Source: Candidatus Vogelbacteria bacterium (lineage in GTDB: Bacteria; Patescibacteriota; Minisyncoccia; Phycocordibacterales; XYD1-FULL-46-19). From it: 7,596 nucleotides of DNA. Every line of letters starts with the position of its first letter. Positions within the stretch are counted from its first letter, which is position 1. A program made the translations under genes and the position numbers. The notes beneath the pieces were generated by a model. The model did no database searches, was not told where the DNA came from, and was given only the letters and a program-made list of their open reading frames with translations. The stretch is from positions 1 to 7,596 of the forward strand of contig JAPLZN010000137.1 of assembly GCA_026395035.1 (NCBI GenBank). Direction: 5' to 3'. Positions 1-6,092 of this stretch are shown piece by piece.

Positions 1-200
1 TCCCGCGAAACACCTAAAACCTTTAAATTATTCAGGATGACGAAAGCGGGCAAAGAAATATCGCGAGGAATTACAATCGGGCGTTTGATTCCCTTTTTCC
101 AGTATACGCGATGATCGCCTTTTTCTCGCTTTAATTCACAGCCAAACTTAAAAAGGAATTTCTCAAATTCCTTCCAGTGGATAGGCTTAATTCTGGGCAT
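1..200 (-). CDS. hicA: HicA-family mRNA interferase toxin, C-terminus cut by window edge
   Basis: I read this ORF directly: ATG at 200-198, open for 66 codons to base 1, so the C-terminus lies outside the window. It begins MPRIKPIHWKEFEKFLFKFG and shows the compact HicA (YcfA) dsRBD-like pattern. A first helix with W9 and F12-F19 is followed by 'LKREKGDHRVYW', with the family's catalytic-type His at residue 30, then 'KRPIVIPR' and 'VILNNLKVLGVSR'. HicA toxins are small ribonucleases that cut mRNA and are held inactive by HicB. The usual G-S-H reads G-D-H here, a mild variation. It starts 6 bases after the hicB stop, so the two are co-transcribed with the antitoxin first. No Shine-Dalgarno is visible, so translational coupling to hicB is plausible. 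The family call is strong; activity is not shown. Confidence 0.85.
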   Translation of the reverse strand, partial: MPRIKPIHWKEFEKFLFKFGCELKREKGDHRVYWKKGIKRPIVIPRDISLPAFVILNNLKVLGVSR

Positions 201-206
201 AAGCGT

Positions 207-497
207 CTAAACACAGACGGGAATTTGCAATCCAACAGACTGCGAAGATACGACTTTCGGCGGCAGCCATTTTTTTTGAACCTTAGTCCAGCCCAATTCA
301 GACAGAACATCGCTAGCTGTGCCGGCGGTGATAATTTCTTCCAAAAAAATATTGGCAATCTCCATAAAACGCTTCTTCGCCTCTTTTGCCGTTTTACCGG
401 AGGTGGAAATATCCAACGCCGGCGTGTAGGCCACAAAGCGCTTGTTTTGCTTGGTTATTGTGACGGGCAAACTAAACGATAAGATATTGCTTAACAT
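207..497 (-). CDS. hicB: HicB-family antitoxin
   Basis: A 96-residue protein with the partially RNase H-like HicB core: an N-terminal strand 'FSLPVTITKQNKRFVAY', then 'TPALDISTSGKTAKEAKKRF' (residues 25-44), a helix 'MEIANIFLEEI' and 'VLSELGWTKV'. 'PALDISTSGKTAKEA' is the best family signature. HicB binds HicA directly and usually also represses its own operon. I see no clear C-terminal helix-turn-helix or ribbon-helix-helix; the tail after residue 75 is short, so DNA binding by this copy is uncertain. The start is ambiguous. The ATG at 497-495 has an AGGG directly against it, too close to act as a Shine-Dalgarno, and a possible promoter places transcription start at about the ATG, giving a leaderless message. 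A downstream TTG is an alternative start. It lies downstream of map, where many CPR genomes would carry infA. Confidence 0.85.
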   Translation of the reverse strand: MLSNILSFSLPVTITKQNKRFVAYTPALDISTSGKTAKEAKKRFMEIANIFLEEIITAGTASDVLSELGWTKVQKKWLPPKVVSSQSVGLQIPVCV

Positions 498-503
498 CCC
501 TAA

Positions 504-533
504 ATGTTATCAGCTTTTAAGTATCATTTCAAC
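504..533 (-). promoter_or_regulatory. Possible promoter of hicBA
   Basis: On the minus strand TTGAAA (533-528, five of six matches to the -35 consensus) is followed after 18 bases by TAACAT (509-504, four of six to the -10). Transcription would start near 497, the first base of the hicB ATG, implying a leaderless mRNA. The spacing and the -10 match are only fair, so this is a candidate. Confidence 0.35.
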
Positions 534-554
534 TTTCCTACTATCCTCCGGGGT

Positions 555-1316
555 TTACTTCGTCAATATCTCGTGGCCGTCAGCGGTGATGACAATCGTA
601 TGTTCAAAGTGAGCGGACGCTTTTTTGTCGCGGGTGGTAAAAGTAAAGCCGTCTTTTTCCAGCTTGATGTCGCCCGTCCCAAGCGCAAACATCGGTTCAA
701 TGGCAATCACCAGCCCGGGCTCCAATTTTAGCCCAGCTCCAGGTTGGCCGAAATTGGGCACAAACGGGTCTTCGTGGGGCTTATAGCCCACACCGTGGCC
801 CGAGAGCTCCTCAATCAGCCCGTAGCCATACTTATCCGCCAACGCCTCAATGGCCGCCCCGATATCGCCCAAGTGTTTACCCGGCCCAGCCGCTTTGATT
901 CCAGCGTAGAGCGCTTCTTCTGTCACCGCCAGTAAAGTGCGTAAATCGTGATCAATGGCCCCCACCGGCACGGAAACGGCATGATCGGTAAACAGGCCTT
1001 CATGTTCCAGACCTAAATCCAGGCCGACAACATCGCCCTCTTTAAGTACTCGTTTGGACGGAATCCCGTGCACGATTTCCTCGTTGACAGAAGTACAAAG
1101 CGAAGCCGGGTAAGCCAAGGGGCTACCCTGTGGACGATAGCCACGAAACGCCGGCTTGTCCCCGCCCTCTTTGACCAGGTCATAGGCCAATTCGTCCAAT
1201 TCAGAAGTGGTTACCCCCGGCGCCACTTTCGCCTTAACCGCACGCAAAATCTCCGCCAGGCGTTTGCCCCCCTCGCGCAAAATATCGATCTCTTCTTTTG
1301 TTTTAAGCTTAATCAT
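555..1316 (-). CDS. map: Type I methionine aminopeptidase
   Basis: A 253-residue cytosolic metalloenzyme that removes the initiator methionine from nascent proteins, acting at the ribosome exit after deformylation. The pita-bread fold is easy to follow. All five metal ligands are visible: D100 (in VGLDLG), D111 (in LFTDHA), H174 (in SGHGVG), E207 (in IAIEPM) and E238 (in FEHT). H83 in 'NEEIVHGIP' matches the conserved substrate-binding His. The length matches the E. coli type (264 residues), with no N-terminal zinc-finger extension. ATG at 1316 is the only sensible start. The leader is A-rich (ATACAAAATG) without a Shine-Dalgarno. It follows adk across a 74-bp gap, the usual secY-adk-map order of the spc operon. 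The gene is intact. Confidence 0.97.
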   Translation of the reverse strand: MIKLKTKEEIDILREGGKRLAEILRAVKAKVAPGVTTSELDELAYDLVKEGGDKPAFRGYRPQGSPLAYPASLCTSVNEEIVHGIPSKRVLKEGDVVGLDLGLEHEGLFTDHAVSVPVGAIDHDLRTLLAVTEEALYAGIKAAGPGKHLGDIGAAIEALADKYGYGLIEELSGHGVGYKPHEDPFVPNFGQPGAGLKLEPGLVIAIEPMFALGTGDIKLEKDGFTFTTRDKKASAHFEHTIVITADGHEILTK

Positions 1317-1358
1317 TTTGTATTTGTGTCATTGCGAGAAGGCGTACTCGCCATTTTC

Positions 1359-1393
1359 ATTCGTAATTCGTAATCCGTAATTCGTAATTTTTA
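1359..1393. repeat. Heptameric repeat array, adk-map gap
   Basis: On the plus strand the units are ATTCGTA, ATTCGTA, ATCCGTA, ATTCGTA and ATTTTTA, an exact 7-base period. The last unit contains the adk stop codon (TAA on the minus strand, 1393-1391). This array uses a local CG-containing variant of the ATT-initiated heptad found in other gaps. Confidence 0.85.
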
Positions 1394-1996
1394 TACCCCA
1401 ACCTTCTCCATGATTTCCGCCTGCACTTCTTCAATACTCTGCTCCCCCTTCACCTTCACAAAATTGTAATCCGGATTATTCTCGTAGAATTTAATTGCCG
1501 GCAAGACATCGCTTTCAAACCAAGCCAACCGTTTGGCAATATTACTGTCCAATACCTTGTCACGCCCGCGTTCCACCAATCTCTTGGTCGACCAGTCGTT
1601 GGAAACATCCAAATATATCACTGCGGGCTTTACGCGGCCGTAGAATTTGATCGCCGTATCAAGAATCTGCGCCTCCGGCAACGAGCGCGGGGTGCCATCA
1701 AAGATTATCTGCTCATCACCCATCAAACTCTCAACTAAAATGTGCGACCACATCCAAACCGCCAAAAAATCCGGTTGTCGCTCCGACCGATTCATCACTT
1801 CTTTAGCCAACCGACTGGAATGACTGGTCTTGGAAACAAAAGTGCGAAACTTATCCCCCGTTTCGATATAGAGAAGCGGATTTTGGTCACTAATCGCCCC
1901 CTGTTCTTTAAGTTTAGCGATCAGCAACTCGGCCTGTGTCCCCTTCCCGCACCCCGACCGCCCGATAAAAATATAGGTTTGAAGCGATTTATCCAT
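1391..1996 (-). CDS. adk: Adenylate kinase-like nucleoside monophosphate kinase, short LID
   Basis: A 201-residue P-loop kinase in the adenylate kinase slot of the operon. It would interconvert ATP + AMP and 2 ADP in the cytosol. Walker A is GRSGCGKGT (residues 12-20; most Adks have GxPGxGKGT). The NMP-binding TGD..R motif is 'ETGDKFR' (R51), and the NMP clamp is 'FDGTPRS' (99-105, with R104). Catalytic-region arginines sit at R139, R143 and R145, then 'NIAKRLAWFE' with R156. The usual Adk pair 'RxDD' is not clean (V148-L149-D150). There is no zinc-binding or long LID insert, so this is a short-form enzyme. Substrate specificity for AMP is inferred from context and motifs; another NMP kinase specificity is possible. 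ATG at 1996 fits. An upstream ATG at 2002 opens only MYG-stop and overlaps the real start. No Shine-Dalgarno is seen. Confidence 0.85.
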   Translation of the reverse strand: MDKSLQTYIFIGRSGCGKGTQAELLIAKLKEQGAISDQNPLLYIETGDKFRTFVSKTSHSSRLAKEVMNRSERQPDFLAVWMWSHILVESLMGDEQIIFDGTPRSLPEAQILDTAIKFYGRVKPAVIYLDVSNDWSTKRLVERGRDKVLDSNIAKRLAWFESDVLPAIKFYENNPDYNFVKVKGEQSIEEVQAEIMEKVGV

Positions 1997-2043
1997 ACAT
2001 TTTGCTTAATATTTAATGCGAATAGTATAGCACCTTAAAGGCT

Positions 2044-2105
2044 GTCATTGCGAGGTACTCCGAAGCAATCTAGACCTAGATTGCTTCGGAGTACCTCGCA
2101 ATGAC
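2044..2105. repeat. Perfect 30-bp inverted repeat (REP/MITE-like palindrome)
   Basis: Bases 2044-2073 and 2076-2105 are exact reverse complements with a 2-base spacer. The arms start GTCATTGCGAGG and end AAGCAATCTAG. From memory, palindromes beginning GTCATTGCGAG and containing GAAGCAATC are dispersed in many bacterial genomes; I cannot search for copies here. It lies in the secY-adk gap. The same 11 bases, GTCATTGCGAG, recur at 1328-1338 just upstream of map. As RNA it would form a very stable hairpin between secY and adk. Confidence 0.85.
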
Positions 2106-2111
2106 CCTGCC

Positions 2112-2139
2112 AAAAAAACCTCCTCTCGGCGGTTTTTTT
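2112..2139. terminator. Bidirectional intrinsic terminator after secY
   Basis: An A7-CC-T-CC, TCTC loop, GG-C-GG-T7 arrangement forms a hairpin with one mismatch, flanked by an A-tract and a T-tract. It can therefore stop transcription in either direction. For minus-strand transcription it lies about 40 bases beyond the secY stop, so the r-protein-secY transcript likely ends here. adk-map would then need their own promoter or depend on read-through. Confidence 0.7.
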
Positions 2140-2145
2140 GACTTC

Positions 2146-2180
2146 ATTTCTAATTTTTAATTTGAAATTTATAATTACGG
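2146..2180. repeat. Heptameric repeat array, secY 3' flank
   Basis: Plus-strand units are ATTTCTA, ATTTTTA, ATTTGAA, ATTTATA and ATTACGG (the last degenerate). The array ends on the base directly before the secY stop codon (2183-2181, TAG on the minus strand). Confidence 0.85.
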
Positions 2181-3366
2181 CTAGTATTCCCGCATCGAGA
2201 TCTGTGCCTCGATTTGTTTGATGAACTCGATGGCCACCGAAACGACGATCAAGAGCGAAGTACCGCCGATGGCGAGCGTCGCCATACCAGTCAGCCCCTG
2301 CAAGATAAGCGGCAAGACGGCGATTGCGCCAAGAAAAACAGCCCCAATCAAGGTCAGGCGGTACAAAACATTGCCGATATACTCTTCCGTCGCGTGGCCC
2401 GGACGAACTCCCGGAATAAAAGCCCCGGATTTTTGCAGGTTTTCCGAAATGGCCGTGGGAGCGAAAGTCCCGGCCGAATAGACGTAAGTGAAGACTGTTG
2501 CCGCTACTGGCGAAAAAGTTGGCAATCATTTGGGGGAAGAGCAGGATCGACAGGGCAAAGATTATTGGCATGACCCCGGCATTATTAACCCGGATCGGTA
2601 GGTAGGTCGAAACTCCGCCATAAACCTTCATTCCGCGGACGCGTTTGGCGTAAGTCACCGGAATCGGTCGCTCGCCCTCCGTCACAATCACCACCCCGGC
2701 GATAACAATGGCAATGACAACCAAGAAGACGGCATAGAGCGGAAGCTGGGAAGCATCGAAGGTCGTCCAAATTCCGGCAATATCAGAGGGAATGCGGGCC
2801 ACGATACCGGCAAAGATAATCAGCGACACGCCGTTGCCGATACCATACTCGGAGATCAGTTCGCCGATCCACATCAAAAGCATTGACCCGGCAATCACCA
2901 AACAAATATCCAGTAACATTCCGGCTGGGCCGATTACCCCCAAAACACCATTGCGTTGCAATAAGGTAAGAAAACCGAAACCCTGGAAAGCGGCCAACGG
3001 CACGGTTAGAAGCCGTGAATACTGGGCCATTTTACGCCGTCCAGCCTCCCCTTCCTCGTGGTAAAGCTCTTTCAGGGAAGGAAAGATGAGTGTCAGAAGT
3101 TGGAGAATGATCGAAGCAGTAATGAACGGACCGACACCAAGCATCATGACCGAAAGATGGGATAGTCCGCCGCCGGATAGAATATTAAAAACCCCCAGAA
3201 AGGCGTTCCCCGACAGATAATTCTGCAGTTGGGCCAAGTTGACGCCGGGAATCGGCACCGCCGCCGCCAAGCGGAAAACCGCGAGCGCGCCGAGAACAAT
3301 GAAAATTCGCCGACGAAGGTTGGCGTCACGGAAGATTACATTCATTTTCTCGAAAAATTTATCCAT
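2181..3366 (-). CDS. secY: SecY translocon channel subunit, broken by a frame-changing internal deletion
   Basis: SecY forms the protein-conducting pore of the inner-membrane Sec translocon. The N-terminal part, from ATG 3366 (MDKFFEKMNVIF) to about 2525, is one frame. It shows TM1 'IFIVLGALAVFRLAAAVPIP', the plug and TM2 region, 'GEAGRRK', 'EYGIGNGVSLIIFAG', and the cytosolic loop 'RPIPVTYAKRVRG', ending in TM7 'IIFALSILLFPQMIANFFA'. The C-terminal part continues in another frame (about 2525 to 2183) with 'VFTYVYSAGTF', 'ENLQKSGAFIPGVRPG', 'GGTSLLIVVSV' and 'QIEAQISMREY'. Joined, it is about 395 residues; the family is usually 420-440. The missing piece is the TM7-TM8 periplasmic loop and the first half of TM8. 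So more than one base is lost: roughly 30-40 codons plus a frame change. In the N-terminal frame the ORF stays open to 2035, giving a chimeric tail. Since SecY is essential, assembly collapse or a mixed population is likelier than a real null. Confidence 0.9.
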
Positions 3367-3374
3367 TTTATTCA

Positions 3375-3464
3375 GTGACAAGTGATGAATTATGAATGAT
3401 AAATGATTGCTTTTTGCTGTTGTTTTTTCCACTCATCACTCATCATTTGTCATTCATCGTTATT
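3375..3464. repeat. Paired inverted heptad arrays, rplO-secY gap
   Basis: The first block (3375-3409) reads GTGACAA, GTGATGA, ATTATGA, ATGATAA, ATGATTG. The second (3430-3457) reads CACTCAT, CACTCAT, CATTTGT, CATTCAT, followed by a poorer unit. The blocks are inverted: 3393-3406 region ATGAATGATAAATG pairs with CATTTGTCATTCAT (3444-3457) at 13 of 14 positions. The rplO stop codon (3462-3460) lies at the edge of the second block. Confidence 0.75.
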
Positions 3465-3891
3465 TTATCTCTCCTCCCGCTTTCTCAATCTTCTCCTTGG
3501 CGCTGGCCGAAATCGTCATTCCGGAAAACGAAAGTTTTTTCGTCAGATTGCCGGTCGCTAAAATCTTAATGGCGGGAATTTTACCGCTCGCCGTCCGAAC
3601 CAGCTTTTTAGCCACCAATTCGGCCGGAGTAACAATCGCGCCAGCCGAGAAAGCCGTTTCAATCGCCCGTAAATTTACCGGAGCCGCCTTGGTCTGAAAA
3701 GATTTAAAACGGTAACCACGCAGTTTCGGCAATTTCTTGATCGCATCGCGCAATTCAGGGTATAGCTTATGACCGGAACGCGCCATTTGTCCCTTGGTGC
3801 CGCGACCGGAAGTCGTACCGCGCTTACCGCCACGACCAATCCGCTGGTTCTTGGCTAATTTGGTCGTCCGTTTTAATTGATGGATCTGCAT
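3460..3891 (-). CDS. rplO: 50S ribosomal protein L15 (uL15)
   Basis: A 143-residue protein of the large subunit. The N-terminal basic, glycine-rich extension 'IGRGGKRGTTSGRGTKGQ' (about residues 18-35) threads into 23S rRNA, as is typical of uL15. It is followed by 'GYRFKSF', 'VNLRAIE' and a C-terminal globular domain ending 'SFSGMTISASAKEKIEKAGG', matching the family's C-terminal 'S..A...IE.AGG' signature. Its length is normal for bacteria. ATG at 3891 is supported by the conserved start 'MQIHQL'. It lies directly after rpsE: the 87-bp gap carries no rpmD (uL30), which most bacteria place there. No Shine-Dalgarno is present; the leader is AT-rich repeat. The gene is intact. Confidence 0.97.
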   Translation of the reverse strand: MQIHQLKRTTKLAKNQRIGRGGKRGTTSGRGTKGQMARSGHKLYPELRDAIKKLPKLRGYRFKSFQTKAAPVNLRAIETAFSAGAIVTPAELVAKKLVRTASGKIPAIKILATGNLTKKLSFSGMTISASAKEKIEKAGGEIK

Positions 3892-3900
3892 GGTAGTTTA

Positions 3901-3990
3901 ATTAAAAATTAGAAATTAAAAATTAGAAATTTAAGATACAGGAATTCAGAATTTAATTTTTAATTTATAATTATTAATTTATAATTGCCG
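3901..3990. repeat. Paired inverted heptad arrays, rpsE-rplO gap
   Basis: The left block (3901-3935) is ATTAAAA, ATTAGAA, ATTAAAA, ATTAGAA, ATTTAAG. The right block (3956-3990) is ATTTTTA, ATTTATA, ATTATTA, ATTTATA, then a degenerate unit. The right units are approximately the reverse complement of the left ones. The rpsE stop codon (3981-3979) lies inside the right block. The whole gap where rpmD would normally sit is explained by these repeats. Confidence 0.85.
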
Positions 3991-4590
3991 CAAAGCGGCA
4001 ATCGCCGCGCGCGCGATGTTTAATTTATTCTTGCTGCGCGAAACGATTTTCGAACTGACATTGCGCACACCGGCAAAATCCAAGACATTGCGCACTGCGC
4101 TGCCGGATACCAGCCCGCGGCCCGGAGCCGGCTTAATCATGATCTTTGAACTGCCGTATTTAGCAAACACTTCATGAGCAATACTGCCCTCTTTGGTCAT
4201 CGGCACCTTGATCATATTCTTTTTGGCATTATTCATCGCCTTGTCGATGGCCATAGTCGTATCTCCAGCCTTGCCCAGCCCGACCCCCACTCGCCCCTTA
4301 CGGTCTCCCGCTACTAGGGTAACAGAGAAATTGAAACGACGACCGCCGGCCATAACGCGAGCCACGCGACGAATATCGATCATTTTGGAATCAAATTCCG
4401 GCTTCGGCCGTTCGGCACGCGGTGGCCGGGAACCTCCCCGGCGTGGACCGCCAAAACCGCCACGCGCGCCACCCGCCCCTCCACCCGGTCGGGGGGAACC
4501 GAAACCACCCCCACGAGCACCACCAAATCCACCTCGTCCCTGCGGTCGACTCGGTGCCCCCGTATTCGGTTTGTTAGTATTTGTTTCCAT
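3979..4590 (-). CDS. rpsE: 30S ribosomal protein S5 (uS5) with Gly/Arg-rich N-terminal extension
   Basis: The core uS5 begins near residue 68. The S5 N-terminal domain is 'DIRRVARVMAGGRRFNFSVTLVAGD', followed by 'KGRVGVGLGKAGDTTMAIDKA' and 'AKKNMIKV'. The C-terminal domain has 'IMIKPAPGRGLVSGSAVRNVLDFAGVRNV' and ends 'RAAIAALRQL'. It acts in decoding fidelity at the mRNA entry site of the 30S subunit. Total length is 203 residues. The C-terminus is shorter than in E. coli, but residues 18-58 form an extra tail of RGG/GGF/GGPR repeats with no counterpart in E. coli S5, where the protein is 166 residues. Such tails are typically disordered and can bind RNA. ATG at 4590 begins METNTNK and has only the A-rich leader ATACAAAATACA, no Shine-Dalgarno. 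A later start at M70 would remove the tail, but it would also crop the start of the core. Confidence 0.96.
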   Translation of the reverse strand: METNTNKPNTGAPSRPQGRGGFGGARGGGFGSPRPGGGAGGARGGFGGPRRGGSRPPRAERPKPEFDSKMIDIRRVARVMAGGRRFNFSVTLVAGDRKGRVGVGLGKAGDTTMAIDKAMNNAKKNMIKVPMTKEGSIAHEVFAKYGSSKIMIKPAPGRGLVSGSAVRNVLDFAGVRNVSSKIVSRSKNKLNIARAAIAALRQL

Positions 4591-4605
4591 TGTATTTTGT
4601 ATTTA

Positions 4606-4626
4606 ATTCATCACTCATCATTAAAA
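4606..4626. repeat. Short heptad array, rplR-rpsE gap
   Basis: Units ATTCATC, ACTCATC and ATTAAAA follow one another in a 7-base period. The last contains the rplR stop codon (4623-4621). The gap is only 30 bp, and this array fills about half of it. Confidence 0.65.
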
Positions 4627-4983
4627 TTCAAGTCCTCCCTCTCTCGCTCCCTCGGCCAGCGCCTTCACCCGACCGGTAAAAATATACCCGCCACGATCAA
4701 ACACGACCTTTTTTATCTTAAGATCTTTGGCTTTAGCGGCCAAATCAAAACCCACCGCCTTAGCATCGGCAACCTTGGCGAAATCACCCTTCTTGTCGGC
4801 CTTGATCTTGCTGTCATCAGCCGAAGCCAGCGTCTCCCCCTTCAGATCATCGATTAGCTGACCATAGATATGCTTATTCGAGCGAAAAACACACAAGCGG
4901 GGCTTGGCCGCCGTTCCGATCGCCTTGACCCGCACCTTGTGGTGGCGCTGTATTCTTTTTGCATTTTTATTTGGAGTTTTCAT
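4621..4983 (-). CDS. rplR: 50S ribosomal protein L18 (uL18)
   Basis: A 120-residue protein that binds 5S rRNA together with L5 and helps seat it in the central protuberance. The basic N-terminus is '[20 protein letters not shown]', followed by the family signature '[20 protein letters not shown]' (residues 27-46), 'TLASA' and the C-terminal helix-strand pattern '[44 protein letters not shown]'-type ending (abridged here by its key parts FDRGGY and AREGGLEF). It is of normal length and intact. Start ATG 4983 has the leader ACATACA and no Shine-Dalgarno. It sits between rplF and rpsE in canonical order, with 30-54 bp gaps. Confidence 0.97.
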   Translation of the reverse strand: MKTPNKNAKRIQRHHKVRVKAIGTAAKPRLCVFRSNKHIYGQLIDDLKGETLASADDSKIKADKKGDFAKVADAKAVGFDLAAKAKDLKIKKVVFDRGGYIFTGRVKALAEGAREGGLEF

Positions 4984-5002
4984 TGTATGTATTCAGTATT
5001 TT

Positions 5003-5037
5003 CATTTGTCATTTGACATTTGAAATTTGAAATTAGT
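5003..5037. repeat. Heptameric repeat array, rplF-rplR gap
   Basis: Plus-strand units are CATTTGT, CATTTGA, CATTTGA, AATTTGA and AATTAGT. The array ends on the base directly before the rplF stop codon (5040-5038), the same placement as at secY. Confidence 0.85.
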
Positions 5038-5568
5038 CTACGCAGTAGACTTTTTGCCCTGCTTGCGCCGGATAAACTCACCGACATAGCGAATCCCCTT
5101 GCCCTTATAGGGCTCAGTTTTCTTATAGGCGCGAATCTTGGCGGCAAACTGGCCGACCAATTCCTTGTCGATACCGGAAAAAGCAAAACCGCTCTTGTCG
5201 GAAACCGCCTTGATTCCCTCCGGAATCGGCACCTCCACATCGTGCGACAAACCAATTTCCAACACCATCTTGTCACCGACCACATTTACTTTGTAGCCGA
5301 CTCCTTCGATCTGCATCTTCTTTTCGTAACCTTTCGTTACCCCCAGAATCATATTGGCAATATGCGAGCCGTAGGTACCCCACAAAGCGCAAGTATCAAC
5401 ATCGGTCTTTTGCGGCGCAAGAGTGATTTCCTTATCATTGATATTTATCTCGATAATGGACTTGAATTCACGCGTCAAAGTCCCGAGCGGGCCTTTCATC
5501 GTCAAAACACCGGAAGCCAGGTTGACTTCAACTTTTTCGGGGATCGTGATTATTCTTTTGCCGATCAA
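5038..5568 (-). CDS. rplF: 50S ribosomal protein L6 (uL6)
   Basis: A 176-residue protein of the large subunit that sits near the sarcin-ricin loop and factor-binding site. It contains two repeated alpha/beta domains. The first opens 'IGKRIITIPEKVEVNL' and 'LTMKGPLGTLTREF'. The second has 'GVGYKVNV', 'LEIGLSHDVEVPIPEGI' and the C-terminal uL6 signature 'EPYKGKGIRY' (about 152-161). The start codon is TTG at 5568-5566. An in-frame stop lies two codons upstream, and no ATG exists nearby, so TTG is forced. Family members usually start MSRIGK, and here IGKR follows directly. There is no Shine-Dalgarno; the heptad array abuts and overlaps the start codon by one base. The gene is otherwise intact and in canonical position. 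Confidence 0.96.
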   Translation of the reverse strand: MIGKRIITIPEKVEVNLASGVLTMKGPLGTLTREFKSIIEININDKEITLAPQKTDVDTCALWGTYGSHIANMILGVTKGYEKKMQIEGVGYKVNVVGDKMVLEIGLSHDVEVPIPEGIKAVSDKSGFAFSGIDKELVGQFAAKIRAYKKTEPYKGKGIRYVGEFIRRKQGKKSTA

Positions 5569-5602
5569 TTTTTAATTTTTAATTTCTAATTTTTAATTAG
5601 CT
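5568..5602. repeat. Heptameric repeat array, rpsH-rplF gap
   Basis: Plus-strand units are ATTTTTA, ATTTTTA, ATTTCTA, ATTTTTA, then ATTAGCT (degenerate). It fills the whole 35-bp gap from the rplF TTG start to 1 base before the rpsH stop. Confidence 0.85.
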
Positions 5603-5603
5603 T

Positions 5604-5993
5604 TTACCAGATTTTGAAAAGGACTTCCCCACCGACACCAGCGAGTTTCGCTTCTTTGTCGGTCATAATCCCTTTGGGAGTGGATAATACCATCGACCCA
5701 CTGCCCTGTCGGACTGATCTGATCTCTTTTACTCCGACATACACTCGTCGAGATGATTTCGATACCCGGGAAACATCGGTCACTTTGGCTTTGCCGTTTT
5801 CTCCATAAGCCAGGTCGCAAGCTAACAGTTTCTTCACCTTCTTGCCTTTCTTAACGACGGATTTTAGATACCCTTCCTTCTGCAGGACCTTGGCGATTTC
5901 ATGCTTTAAATTCGAGAACGGCAAAGCAACCGCGGGCTTGCCCACGAGCGCGGCGTTCTTGATCTGAATTAACATGTCGGAAATGGGATCCAT
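5604..5993 (-). CDS. rpsH: 30S ribosomal protein S8 (uS8)
   Basis: A 129-residue primary 16S rRNA-binding protein of the small-subunit platform. In E. coli it also represses the spc operon by binding its mRNA. The N-terminus is 'MDPISDMLIQIKNA', the universal uS8 opening, followed by 'FSNLKHEIAKVLQKEGYL'. The C-terminal RNA-binding part has 'GSGSMVLSTPKGIMTDKEA' and ends 'GGEVLFKIW', close to the usual 'GGEvLc.vW'. It is of normal length and intact. ATG 5993 is confirmed by the conserved N-terminus. No Shine-Dalgarno is present; a pair of inverted heptad arrays precedes it. Whether it regulates its own operon cannot be judged, because the usual target at the start of rplE lies outside the window. 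Confidence 0.97.
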   Translation of the reverse strand: MDPISDMLIQIKNAALVGKPAVALPFSNLKHEIAKVLQKEGYLKSVVKKGKKVKKLLACDLAYGENGKAKVTDVSRVSKSSRRVYVGVKEIRSVRQGSGSMVLSTPKGIMTDKEAKLAGVGGEVLFKIW

Positions 5994-6000
5994 GAGTTTA

Positions 6001-6092
6001 ATTTAAAATTTAAAATTAGAAATTAGAAATGGGAATGCTTAATCAGTATTCAATTCAATTTTTAATTTTTAATTTCTAATTTTTAATTACCA
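6001..6092. repeat. Paired inverted heptad arrays, rpsN-rpsH gap
   Basis: The left block (6001-6035) is ATTTAAA, ATTTAAA, ATTAGAA, ATTAGAA, ATGGGAA. The right block (6058-6092) is ATTTTTA, ATTTTTA, ATTTCTA, ATTTTTA, ATTACCA. Bases 6012-6025 and 6070-6083 are perfect 14-base reverse complements, so the transcript can form a long AU-rich hairpin. The rpsN stop codon (6089-6087) lies in the last right-hand unit. Confidence 0.85.

Noticed and set aside
2035..2520. Separate gene in the long open frame after the secY break
   Set aside because: It is the out-of-frame continuation of the SecY N-terminal frame; true SecY residues are in the neighbouring frame.
2214..2573. Plus-strand ORF opposite the secY 3' half
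   Set aside because: SecY motifs on the minus strand explain the region; the ORF is a shadow.
4193..4606. Plus-strand ORF rich in proline (PPRRGPPKPP repeats)
   Set aside because: It is the reverse-strand shadow of the Gly/Arg-rich start of rpsE; no start signals of its own.
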